Shown: in pieces, positions 38,397-45,817 of the stretch
How the letters are laid out: every line of letters begins with the position of its first letter
How positions within the stretch are numbered: position 1 is the first letter of the stretch
NCBI GenBank assembly: GCA_025359985.1
Contig: JANYDB010000079.1
Location: forward strand, 1 to 49,259
From: Burkholderiales bacterium
Lineage (GTDB): Bacteria > Pseudomonadota > Gammaproteobacteria > Burkholderiales > Usitatibacteraceae
Length of the DNA stretch: 49,259 bases
Direction of reading: 5' to 3'
The notes under the pieces: generated by a model
The model's input: the letters and a program-made list of their open reading frames with translations, nothing else
Database searches by the model: none
Told to the model about the DNA's origin: nothing
Translations under genes and position numbers: made by a program

Positions 38397-39164
38397 CTAC
38401 GTTTTATCGATCAACTTACCCGCCAGTGCACGCGCCCCATCCAGCAAAAAACCGTGATCTGAGGCGAGCATAAAAAATGATGCGCCGCGGGCTTGCCACT
38501 GAGCGCAATCTTCGGTCAGCGGGATGAACATGCCGACGGTCTTGCCGTGACGTTGCCCGGCCGCGCAGATTTTATTTACCGCATCAACCACGATCGCGTC
38601 GGTGGGGCTGGTAGCGCCAAGTGAAATGGTCAGATCAATGCGACCTACAAACAGGCAATCAATGCCTTCTACTGACGCGATTTCATCCAAATTTTCTAGC
38701 GCTTCTGCATCTTCAATCTGAGCGATCACAATGGTTGACTGCGCGCTGTCGCGCAGATGATCAGCCATCGGTTTTGTGGTGTAGCGCGCTGCGCGGCTGG
38801 AGCCTGCATAACCGCGTCCGCCGCTGCCGTATTGAGCCTTCCTGGCCGCAACAGACGCCTGTGCGCCAGTCATGATGTGCGGCAGTACAATCCCGCTGGC
38901 ACCTGCGTCAAGTACGGTTAATATTTCACCTGCGGTGCCGGTTTGCACTCGCACCAGTGAAGGCATATCACCGGCGCGCAAGGCCGCGATACAGCTGTCT
39001 ATTTCCATGCGGCCAAATGGCGCGTGCTCGGCATCGATGCATACACAGGCGAGCGGCGATAAACACAATACCTCGCAAACAATCGGCGAAGGGGTTTTGA
39101 GAAACGTACCCATCAGCGGCTCGCGGGCCAGCAGACGTGCGCGGAATTCATTGATTCTTGACAT
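38397..39164 (-). CDS. HpcH/HpaI family aldolase
   Basis: A 255-residue class II (metal-dependent) pyruvate aldolase of the HpcH/HpaI family, which cleaves 4-hydroxy-2-oxo acids to pyruvate plus an aldehyde. Motifs: LMGTFLKTPSPIVCEVL, VCIDAEHAPFG (active Asp/Glu-His), GASGIVLPHIMTGAQA and IVIAQIEDAEALENLDEIAS, followed by CLFVGRIDLTISLG with the metal-site residues. Its ATG overlaps the stop of the MetE-like gene (TGATG). AGGAG at the end of that gene is its ribosome binding site. Confidence 0.9.
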   Translation of the reverse strand: MSRINEFRARLLAREPLMGTFLKTPSPIVCEVLCLSPLACVCIDAEHAPFGRMEIDSCIAALRAGDMPSLVRVQTGTAGEILTVLDAGASGIVLPHIMTGAQASVAARKAQYGSGGRGYAGSSRAARYTTKPMADHLRDSAQSTIVIAQIEDAEALENLDEIASVEGIDCLFVGRIDLTISLGATSPTDAIVVDAVNKICAAGQRHGKTVGMFIPLTEDCAQWQARGASFFMLASDHGFLLDGARALAGKLIDKT

Positions 39165-40321
39165 CAGGTTTTGCTCCTGCCCCAGAGCCGCGCCGATGCA
39201 ATCGCCGCCCCTTCTGCCAACGCACCTAATTTGGCATAGACGATTTCACTATCGACATTACCAAAACCTGCGAAGGTGGAAAATCCGCAATCAGTGCCGG
39301 CAATGACCCGATCACGACCGACAATATGGGCGAAGCGCTCGATCCGTTCCGCGACCAATAACGGGTGCTCAATAAAATTCGAAACCGAATCCAGCATGCC
39401 AGGCACCAATATTTTATCGTCCGAAATTTTCGCATCGCGAAACACTGTCCACTCGTGCTGGTGGCGCGGATTGCAGGATTCAAACAGCAGTGCCTGCGGC
39501 TTGGCTCTGAGCGCAATCGGCAGAACCACCTGCATCGGCACATCGCAGTGATGCGGGCCTTCGTAATTCCCCCAGCACACATGCATGCGCACGCGCTCTG
39601 CAGGAATATTTTTAAGCGCCTCGTTCATAATCTCCACATGCTGAATCGCCACGCGAATATATTCCGCTTCTGACTTGTCTTTAAACATCATGTGACGGCC
39701 AAGGCCCAAGTCCGGGGAATCAAGTTGCAATATAAAACCCGCCGCCACGATTGCTTCGTATTCGGGACGCATTGCCTCAGCGAGCGCCTCCAGATACGCG
39801 ATTTGCGACGGATAAAAATCATTGGGTTGAAATAGTGCAATCACACCGGGTGATGCTGCATTCATGAATGCGCCATTGGCGGGCGTAGCTTTAAGCGCGG
39901 CATGTAAATTTGCAATGTCAGCTTTTAACGGCGCATGATTTTTCACAGTAATCGGGCCAGTGCAGCGCGGTCGCCGATAAGTTGGCGTTCCGCCGGCGGT
40001 CGCCAGACGTTTCATAAATGACGGAAAGGCTTCCAAGTCTTGTGGTGTGCGGCGCGGGCTGTCACCTTCAAAACCGGTAATCCGATCTTTAATATAGGTT
40101 GCATAGCTGATTTTTGATTGCTCGCCGTCGCTGACTAAATCAACCCCCACCGCAACCTGTCGTGCCACGACATCGCGCACCGCAGCGGCAATCACCTGAT
40201 CATATTCCTGCTGATCATAAGGCTCGCCATTTTCTTGGGCAAAAATTAAATCAGTGACTTGCTGGGTGCGGGGCAAGCTGCCCACATGGGTAGTAAAAAT
40301 ACGCGTTGCAGATGACGTCAT
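39164..40321 (-). CDS. MetE-core zinc methyltransferase
   Basis: A 385-residue protein equal to the C-terminal catalytic barrel of cobalamin-independent methionine synthase, without the N-terminal half. All four zinc ligands can be seen: His and Cys in VRMHVCWGNYEG, Glu in LLFESCNPR and Cys in IAGTDCGFSTFAGFG. FTTHVGSLPRTQQVTDLIF is the usual start. Relatives transfer methyl groups to thiols or, in epoxyalkane:CoM transferases, open epoxides with a thiol. The pairing with an aldolase and a TonB receptor suggests demethylation or activation of a substrate, not methionine synthesis (inference). I use the ATG at 40321 after GGGA. Confidence 0.86.
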   Translation of the reverse strand: MTSSATRIFTTHVGSLPRTQQVTDLIFAQENGEPYDQQEYDQVIAAAVRDVVARQVAVGVDLVSDGEQSKISYATYIKDRITGFEGDSPRRTPQDLEAFPSFMKRLATAGGTPTYRRPRCTGPITVKNHAPLKADIANLHAALKATPANGAFMNAASPGVIALFQPNDFYPSQIAYLEALAEAMRPEYEAIVAAGFILQLDSPDLGLGRHMMFKDKSEAEYIRVAIQHVEIMNEALKNIPAERVRMHVCWGNYEGPHHCDVPMQVVLPIALRAKPQALLFESCNPRHQHEWTVFRDAKISDDKILVPGMLDSVSNFIEHPLLVAERIERFAHIVGRDRVIAGTDCGFSTFAGFGNVDSEIVYAKLGALAEGAAIASARLWGRSKT

Positions 40322-40367
40322 GGTTAAATTTCCCAGGCAAAAATTCGACAAAAAATCAGTTGCCCCG

Positions 40368-40451
40368 TTAAGTTTTATATATTGAGTTGTATGCGTTGAG
40401 TTATATACTTTGAATTTTATGCGTTGAATTTTATGCGTTGAGTTTCATATT
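40368..40451. repeat. Six-copy 14-bp tandem repeat between lacI and the MetE-like gene
   Basis: TTAAGTT, TTGAGTT, TTGAGTT, TTGAATT, TTGAATT and TTGAGTT occur at 40368, 40382, 40396, 40410, 40424 and 40438, exactly 14 bases apart. Most are followed by a variant of TTATGCG. The two complete units at 40410-40437 share TTGAATT, and TTATGCG follows at 40417 and 40431 in place of variants elsewhere. The array ends at the lacI stop codon and fills most of the 129-base spacer upstream of the MetE-like gene. Confidence 0.9.
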
Positions 40452-41620
40452 TACAGCGGCCCCAGAACTGAGGTGCCACCTTCAATAAACTGCGCGGAAA
40501 AAACCCGTTTTTCAGGCGATGAATCAGGCTTTGCAATCAACGCAATCAGCATCTCGGCCGCCGCTTGCGCCATCATTTGCACGGGCTGACGCAGCGTGGT
40601 CAGGTTATAGCTTAACCAGGTTGATGGCTCAACGCCGTCGAAACCGACCACCGACAATTCCGTCGGCACATTAAGCCCAAGCTCATGACGTGCGGTATCC
40701 ACGCAACCAATGGCCATCACATCATTTCCGCAAATAATCGCATCGGGCGTACAGCCCAGCTGACGCAGTATTTCACGCAGTCCGGCCGCGCCGCTGTGAT
40801 AATCATAATTGCCTTCGACGATGATGGGCTTAGCCAGCCCTAGCTCGGCGATACGTTCCCGTGCGCCGCGAGTGCGCTCTTGCCCAACCACAGAATCCGT
40901 TGGCCCGCTAATAATTGCTAACCGTTTATGGCCCGCCGCCGCCAGCCGGGTGACAAGCAGGCGTGCGCCTTCGATCTGATCACAGACAACGGCATTGACG
41001 GGCTTGTCCTGCAGAGTACGGTTGTAGAGCACAAACGGCACTTGCCGCCGCTCAAATTCTGCCACTTGTTGAGGTGTTAAACGCGCGGCTGCCACCACCC
41101 CATCGACCTGATATTCCCAAACCTGAGCAATCATTTTATCCACATCAGCTTCATGCGGAAGGGTAAACAACAGCACCCGAAGACCACGCTTTTCAAACTG
41201 CTGGCAAAGCTCCGATAACACTTCGGGATAGTAAAGATTAGTCAGGTTTGAAATCAGTACCGCCACTAAATTAGAGCGGCGCGTGATCAAACTGCGGGCG
41301 ATTGCGTTAGGGGTGTAATCAAGCTCACGTGCCACCTTCATGACGAGTGCACGCATGGCAGGCGACACACTGGCACCAGGCTTGAAGCAGCGTGACACCG
41401 CTGATTGAGAAATACCTGCACGCAACGCAACATCGTAGGAAGTGACGGCACGCCTGGAGGTTTCTTTTGGCGTCGCAGTTGTTGCCACTACTGCTGCCTT
41501 TTTCTGTCGCTGTTGTAGTTTGGATGCTTTTGGCGCTTTGGAAGCGGCGGGTGGTTTTGACACTTTGTTTGTGTTACGCGTTTTGGGTAGTTTGGGCTTG
41601 AGAAATGTTTTTTCAGCCAT
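40451..41620 (-). CDS. LacI-family transcriptional regulator with long N-terminal extension
   Basis: A 389-residue LacI-type regulator. The first 60 or so residues are Lys/Ala/Pro-rich and probably disordered (KTRNTNKVSKPPAASKAPKA). The DNA-binding headpiece follows: TSYDVALRAGISQSAVSRCF and LDYTPNAIARSLITRRSN with the hinge. The periplasmic-binding-like sensor contains VAVLISNLTNLYYPEVLSEL and VVGFDGVEPSTWLSYNLTTL. ATG at 41620 after AAGGG; GTG at 41623 is possible. It lies between the divergent MetE-like/aldolase and TonB-receptor operons and probably controls them. Confidence 0.9.
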   Translation of the reverse strand: MAEKTFLKPKLPKTRNTNKVSKPPAASKAPKASKLQQRQKKAAVVATTATPKETSRRAVTSYDVALRAGISQSAVSRCFKPGASVSPAMRALVMKVARELDYTPNAIARSLITRRSNLVAVLISNLTNLYYPEVLSELCQQFEKRGLRVLLFTLPHEADVDKMIAQVWEYQVDGVVAAARLTPQQVAEFERRQVPFVLYNRTLQDKPVNAVVCDQIEGARLLVTRLAAAGHKRLAIISGPTDSVVGQERTRGARERIAELGLAKPIIVEGNYDYHSGAAGLREILRQLGCTPDAIICGNDVMAIGCVDTARHELGLNVPTELSVVGFDGVEPSTWLSYNLTTLRQPVQMMAQAAAEMLIALIAKPDSSPEKRVFSAQFIEGGTSVLGPL

Positions 41621-41623
41621 CAC

Positions 41624-41646
41624 TATAACCCTTCATATAACCCTTC
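41624..41646 (-). repeat. Duplicated ribosome-binding segment before lacI
   Basis: TATAACCCTTC occurs at 41624-41634 and 41636-41646. On the minus strand this gives two GAAGGGTTATA units in a row, each a Shine-Dalgarno followed by a start-like ATG. The upstream one opens an eight-codon frame (41636-41613, MKGYSDG stop) overlapping the lacI start in another frame. Confidence 0.6.
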
Positions 41647-41648
41647 GA

Positions 41649-41660
41649 TTAAACGTTTAA
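41649..41660. promoter_or_regulatory. Perfect palindrome, candidate LacI-family operator
   Basis: TTAAACGTTTAA is a perfect 12-base palindrome with a central CG, as is typical of LacI-family operators. It lies 28 bases upstream of the lacI start codon, well placed for autoregulation. Confidence 0.6.
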
Positions 41661-41828
41661 GTCACTATTATGCAAATTAAAGTATAGCCGAAAAGCCAGT
41701 TTTTTAAATCATACGCTGCATTCGACTGCAAACAAATCCGTTATCAACCGATAATCTTATTACATTTAGCCATCCAAGCTACAAAAATTGAAAGCGCCCA
41801 GCTTTTTATCATCAATTTTTCGCTTAGC

Positions 41829-41859
41829 TTGACAAACATTGACTTCGCATGCATAAAAT
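41829..41859 (+). promoter_or_regulatory. Candidate sigma-70 promoter for the TonB-dependent receptor
   Basis: A perfect -35 box TTGACA (41829-41834) is followed by TAAAAT (41854-41859) at a 19-base spacing, longer than ideal. CATAAA at 17-base spacing is an alternative -10. Confidence 0.4.
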
Positions 41860-42059
41860 ATATTGGTGAACATTATATTTGTCCTATGCAAGGCAAATAC
41901 AAAGGGTTGATTTCGGGCGAAGGCATCATGCATGCGTAGTACAGCCAGCGGTAGCAAAAGTGCAGGGCTTTTTCAGGTTTTATTTAGTTAGGAACAAGGT
42001 AAGTACGCCGTCGTTATATTTAGTCGGCGTCCCTTAAATATTAAATTGGGAGATTCATT

Positions 42060-44744
42060 ATGAGGGCAGTCAGTAGTAACAACATTTCGAGCCGCAAAAT
42101 ATTGGTTGTGCAGATTGCCTTGGCATTGGGTATTTCCCACGGCTTGAATGCCGGATTTGCAAACGCACAGACGTCGCCCGCAGCGTCGTCTGACAGCGCC
42201 AAAACGATTGAAGAAATCGTGGTGACCGCCCAGCGCCGCCCCGAGAATAAGCAAAACGTCAGCGTATCCGTGACAGCTGTGACGGCTGAAACACTAGCCG
42301 AGCGTAACATTACAGATCTTTCAAAAATGGAAGGCATGGCGCCCGGATTTACGTTTGGCCGTTCTGGCACCGATGCACGCCCCGCCATGCGTGGCGTGCG
42401 TACTGAAAACGTAGCCATCAATGGCGACACCACTATCGGCTACTTTGTGGATGGCATCTATAAATCACGCTCGCAACAAGCCATGGCAGGTTTTGTGGAT
42501 GTGCAGCGCGTGGAAATCCAGCGTGGCCCCCAGGGCACGCTGTATGGCCGCAATACTTTCGGCGGCAATATCTCTATCGTGACCAATCAGCCTACATTCG
42601 GCGGGTTTCAGGGCGCGGCGAGTTTACTGGTGGGCCAGTTTAACAAAGTGCGCATCGAAAGCATGCTGAATTTGCCGATGAGCGATACCTTTGCAATCCG
42701 CCTAGCGGCCACGGTTGATCGAGCTGATGGTTATGTCAAAAATGATTTTAATCCGTCGGCTGATTTGTTTGATCAGGATTTAAAGTACGGACGGGTTTCA
42801 GTCCGGTTCAAGCCGAACAGCCGTTTCGAGGCAACCTTGCGCGCTGATGTCACCGATCAAGGTGGTAATGGTGGCTCGGCATTCGGCTACAAGCAAGCAG
42901 GCACTTACTATGACCGTGCATCCTGCCAGCAGTTGTTCAATTCATCATTGGTGATACTCAATGTACGGCCCGGCAATCGTGATGGCGTTAGCGACTGTAC
43001 GCGCACCGTGGGCGCTGGCGCGGGGACGGGTGCTAACGCGATCGGCACCGGGGTTGATCAGGGCATCCCGATTTACAAGGCAGGCAACGGCTATCGCATT
43101 GATACCGATTATCAAACCTCACAGACCACCAAAGATAAAAGTGCTTCGCTGGATATGGCGTATCGTTTTGATGCGCTGACTCTAAAATCGATTACCGGCT
43201 TCGCTGATTTCTCCAGCAAGCGCTCATCTGATTCTGATATGTCGGCCTCGACAATTGCGGTGGACGTCCAAAAAACCGAAGCTAAAACATTTTCACAAGA
43301 GTTGCAAATTCTGTCTGAAGGTACCGGGCCTCTAAGCTACGTAGCAGGCTATTACTACTTCAAAGATAAATTGCGCGGCACGCTTTACAGCGTGCAGTCG
43401 CCGCGCACCATTCGCTCTGCCGCTCTGACTGCACCGCTGTCACTGCCGCAAAACGGCGCGAGCTTTTTTGATGATCCGCTGGCTGAAACAGAATCCAACG
43501 CGCTTTATGCACAAGCCACCTGGAAAATGAATGACCAGCTATCGTTCACCCTTGGCGGCCGCCATACCGAGGACAAAAAGAATTTCAAATTCGCCAATAC
43601 TAATTCGATTGCACCGCGTGATCCGAACACCGGACTGCCAGACGGCACGCGCGTAACGCTTGATACTCCCCTACCGCCGAATTCAGCCTATGGCACGGCA
43701 GGCACGTCGAATTGTGTGCCCGCACGCGGCCCAGGGTTCTATTGCGATCCGGCTAATCCGGGCGTGCTGTTAGGCGGAACTTACGATCAAAAGACCTTTA
43801 CCAAATCGACCGGCCGCGCCGCCATCGATTACAAGCTGGCGAAGGATAATCTGCTCTATATTACCTACTCCACCGGCTTCCGTTCGGGCGGCTTTAATTC
43901 TGGCCAGGCCATTGAAGCGGTGCGTACATTCCTGCCGGAGGAAGTTAAAGCCGTCGAGATTGGTTCCAAAAACCGATTCTGGAACGGTACCGTGCAAATC
44001 AATGCGGCTGCTTTCCATAACGATTACACCAATCTGCAAGAGCAGCGGCAAATCCCCATCGGGGCCACCACGATTTCAACCATCTTTAATGCCGCTAAAG
44101 CCAGGGCAAATGGTTTGGAAGTAGAGGCAGAATGGCTTGCCACCGATGAGCTGTCGATTGGCGGAACGCTGTCGCTGCTGGATGCAAAATACTCAAGCTT
44201 TCCGGATGTAGCGCTGCCGTTTGGCACATCGATTCTGGTAGCCGATCCCACCGTAACCACCGCCACAACTGTAAACGGCGTCACTATTGCGCCGATTGGA
44301 CAGCGACGTGTGTTCGCGCCCGGCTATTCGTGCGGATTGATTCCGAATACGGGCGGCGTCGGCCAGCCACCACCCGCGTTCGGCTGTGATTTATCCGGCA
44401 AGCAAGTGCCGTATTCACCCAAATATTCCGGCTCATTATTTGGCAGCTATGAGGTGATGTTGCCCGGTGGCGGCAAACTAACGCCAACGGTGGTGGCTAC
44501 TTTCTCTAGCGGATTTTACGGCCAGCCCACCAACGCCGAAATTGAAAAACAAGGCGCGTATGTGAAGGGTGACTTTAGATTGAACTGGGAAGCCAATAAA
44601 AAGTTTTCAGTCCAGTTTTTTGTTGATAACTTCACCGACAAGCAAACCATCAATCGCTTTGTTTGGGGCGGCGGCGGCGCATTACAAGTCAGCATGGCCC
44701 CGCCACGGACCTGGGGTTTAAAATTTACTTATAAAACATTTTAA
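42060..44744 (+). CDS. TonB-dependent outer-membrane receptor
   Basis: An 894-residue TonB-dependent receptor. A signal peptide of about 37 residues ends near ANAQT. The TonB box is IEEIVVTAQRR (about 50-60). The plug domain includes ITDLSKMEGMAPGFTFGRSG, GYFVDGIYKSRSQQAMAGFV and VQRVEIQRGPQGTLYGRNTF. A long beta-barrel follows, ending RTWGLKFTYKTF with a terminal Phe. Such receptors import scarce ligands with TonB energy. This type, without a CarboxypepD or STN domain, is common for organic substrates. A hairpin terminator separates it from the next gene. It is probably controlled by the adjacent LacI protein. Confidence 0.95.
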   Translation: MRAVSSNNISSRKILVVQIALALGISHGLNAGFANAQTSPAASSDSAKTIEEIVVTAQRRPENKQNVSVSVTAVTAETLAERNITDLSKMEGMAPGFTFGRSGTDARPAMRGVRTENVAINGDTTIGYFVDGIYKSRSQQAMAGFVDVQRVEIQRGPQGTLYGRNTFGGNISIVTNQPTFGGFQGAASLLVGQFNKVRIESMLNLPMSDTFAIRLAATVDRADGYVKNDFNPSADLFDQDLKYGRVSVRFKPNSRFEATLRADVTDQGGNGGSAFGYKQAGTYYDRASCQQLFNSSLVILNVRPGNRDGVSDCTRTVGAGAGTGANAIGTGVDQGIPIYKAGNGYRIDTDYQTSQTTKDKSASLDMAYRFDALTLKSITGFADFSSKRSSDSDMSASTIAVDVQKTEAKTFSQELQILSEGTGPLSYVAGYYYFKDKLRGTLYSVQSPRTIRSAALTAPLSLPQNGASFFDDPLAETESNALYAQATWKMNDQLSFTLGGRHTEDKKNFKFANTNSIAPRDPNTGLPDGTRVTLDTPLPPNSAYGTAGTSNCVPARGPGFYCDPANPGVLLGGTYDQKTFTKSTGRAAIDYKLAKDNLLYITYSTGFRSGGFNSGQAIEAVRTFLPEEVKAVEIGSKNRFWNGTVQINAAAFHNDYTNLQEQRQIPIGATTISTIFNAAKARANGLEVEAEWLATDELSIGGTLSLLDAKYSSFPDVALPFGTSILVADPTVTTATTVNGVTIAPIGQRRVFAPGYSCGLIPNTGGVGQPPPAFGCDLSGKQVPYSPKYSGSLFGSYEVMLPGGGKLTPTVVATFSSGFYGQPTNAEIEKQGAYVKGDFRLNWEANKKFSVQFFVDNFTDKQTINRFVWGGGGALQVSMAPPRTWGLKFTYKTF

Positions 44745-44762
44745 TCTGCACGCCAACCAATA

Positions 44763-44805
44763 GACCCGGTAGCCTAAGTGCAAACTAGGGCTACCGGGTC
44801 GTTTT
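44763..44805 (+). terminator. Strong hairpin after the TonB receptor gene (possible attenuator)
   Basis: GACCCGGTAGCC (44763-44774) pairs perfectly with GGCTACCGGGTC (44789-44800), followed by GTTTTA. The next gene starts only 13 bases further on, so read-through must supply the downstream genes unless a promoter lies within the receptor gene. Confidence 0.8.
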
Positions 44806-44818
44806 ATATGGGAAACAC

Positions 44819-45817
44819 ATGAGCGAGCATTCAGCCGCAGATATCCAAACCGAAAAGCTCGCCTATCTCAACGCGTGGGATGCGCTCGGCAAGCTTTCGG
44901 TCGGCGAATGGCCCAACGCATTCTCAAATCTTTACAGCGCCGATGTGGCGTGGCATGGGCCACACCCGATCAATACGCATCAAGGTGCAGCCAACGTGGT
45001 TGAACATTTTTGGCAACCTTTCCTCACCGCTTTTCCGGATCTTGAGCGCCGCGACGATATTGTGATGGGGGGCAGTTTCAAAGGCGGCAAGTGGATCGGC
45101 GCGACCGGATATTACACAGCGACCTTTACCCACAACTGGCTTGGCATCCGCGCCACTGGCGGAGTGGTCAATATTCGTTATGGTGAATTTAGCCGCATGG
45201 ACTCTGGCAAAATTTGCGAAGTCTATGTGATCGTGGATATTCTCGACATCATGCATCAGGCAGATTGCTGGCCCAGCATCTTGCCGAGAAGCCGAGGCCC
45301 GCTGGATCGGGTGCCAGGCCCGGCCACCCGCGACGGCATCACGCGGATGTTGAATCCACCTGGCGAAAGCGAACAAAGTCTCAAGCTCGTCGAGGCCATG
45401 ATCAAGGGCCTGATGGAATATGACGGCACTCATCTAAACAGCATGGCGCAGGAGCGCTTTTGGCATCCACAGATGATGTGGTACGGCCCGGCGGGCATCG
45501 GCACCTGCCGACAGCTCAGCGGCTTTCAAAAGGTCCATCAAATTCCATTCTTGGGCGCTTTTCCTGACCGGCGTGGTGGTGATCATAAAGCCCGCTTGGG
45601 CGATGGCGCCTTTGTGGGTTCAACCGGCTGGCCCTCCGTGCGCGCGACCCACTCAGGCCCGTGGCAGGGCTGCGCACCGACCAACCGGGCGATCAGTATG
45701 CGGGTAATGGATTTTTGGCGGCGCGAGGATAAGCTGCTTCGGGAGAACTGGGTGTTCATCGACATGATTGAGCTATTGCTGCAGATGGATGTGGATATTA
45801 TGAGTACACTTAAATGA
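44819..45817 (+). CDS. Two-domain NTF2/SnoaL-like protein (copy B)
   Basis: A 332-residue protein with two NTF2-like domains. Domain 1 (about 10-150) has NAFSNLYSADVAWHGPHPIN, VVEHFWQPFLTAFPDLERRD and FSRMDSGKICEVYVIVDILD. Domain 2 (about 190-332) has RFWHPQMMWYGPAGIGTCRQ, VHQIPFLGAFPDR and FWRREDKLLRENWVFIDMIE. The SnoaL-type pattern (His after W, then FPDL) is clear. It shares length, duplication and ending with the gene at 37263. The MFS gene overlaps its stop (ATGA). GGGAA precedes the ATG. It may isomerise or hydrate a substrate of this locus (inference). Confidence 0.85.
   Translation: MSEHSAADIQTEKLAYLNAWDALGKLSVGEWPNAFSNLYSADVAWHGPHPINTHQGAANVVEHFWQPFLTAFPDLERRDDIVMGGSFKGGKWIGATGYYTATFTHNWLGIRATGGVVNIRYGEFSRMDSGKICEVYVIVDILDIMHQADCWPSILPRSRGPLDRVPGPATRDGITRMLNPPGESEQSLKLVEAMIKGLMEYDGTHLNSMAQERFWHPQMMWYGPAGIGTCRQLSGFQKVHQIPFLGAFPDRRGGDHKARLGDGAFVGSTGWPSVRATHSGPWQGCAPTNRAISMRVMDFWRREDKLLRENWVFIDMIELLLQMDVDIMSTLK

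Larger units (their letters stand above)
41621..42059. other. Divergent control region lacI / TonB-dependent receptor
   Basis: This 439-base spacer contains the lacI palindrome (41649-41660), a duplicated ribosome-binding segment (41624-41646), a candidate receptor promoter (41829-41859), a short hairpin ACGCCG/CGGCGT (42005-42030), and the receptor ribosome binding site GGGAGA (42048-42053). The receptor would have a leader of about 190 bases. No credible gene is seen. Confidence 0.5.

Noticed and set aside
41886-41939. 17-codon frame in the TonB-receptor leader
   Set aside because: An ATG and stop exist, but there is no Shine-Dalgarno and no regulatory residue pattern such as a run of one amino acid.
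42005-42030. Riboswitch-like hairpin in the receptor leader
   Set aside because: Only a six-base stem (ACGCCG/CGGCGT) with a 14-base loop; no conserved aptamer core such as a B12 box could be seen.
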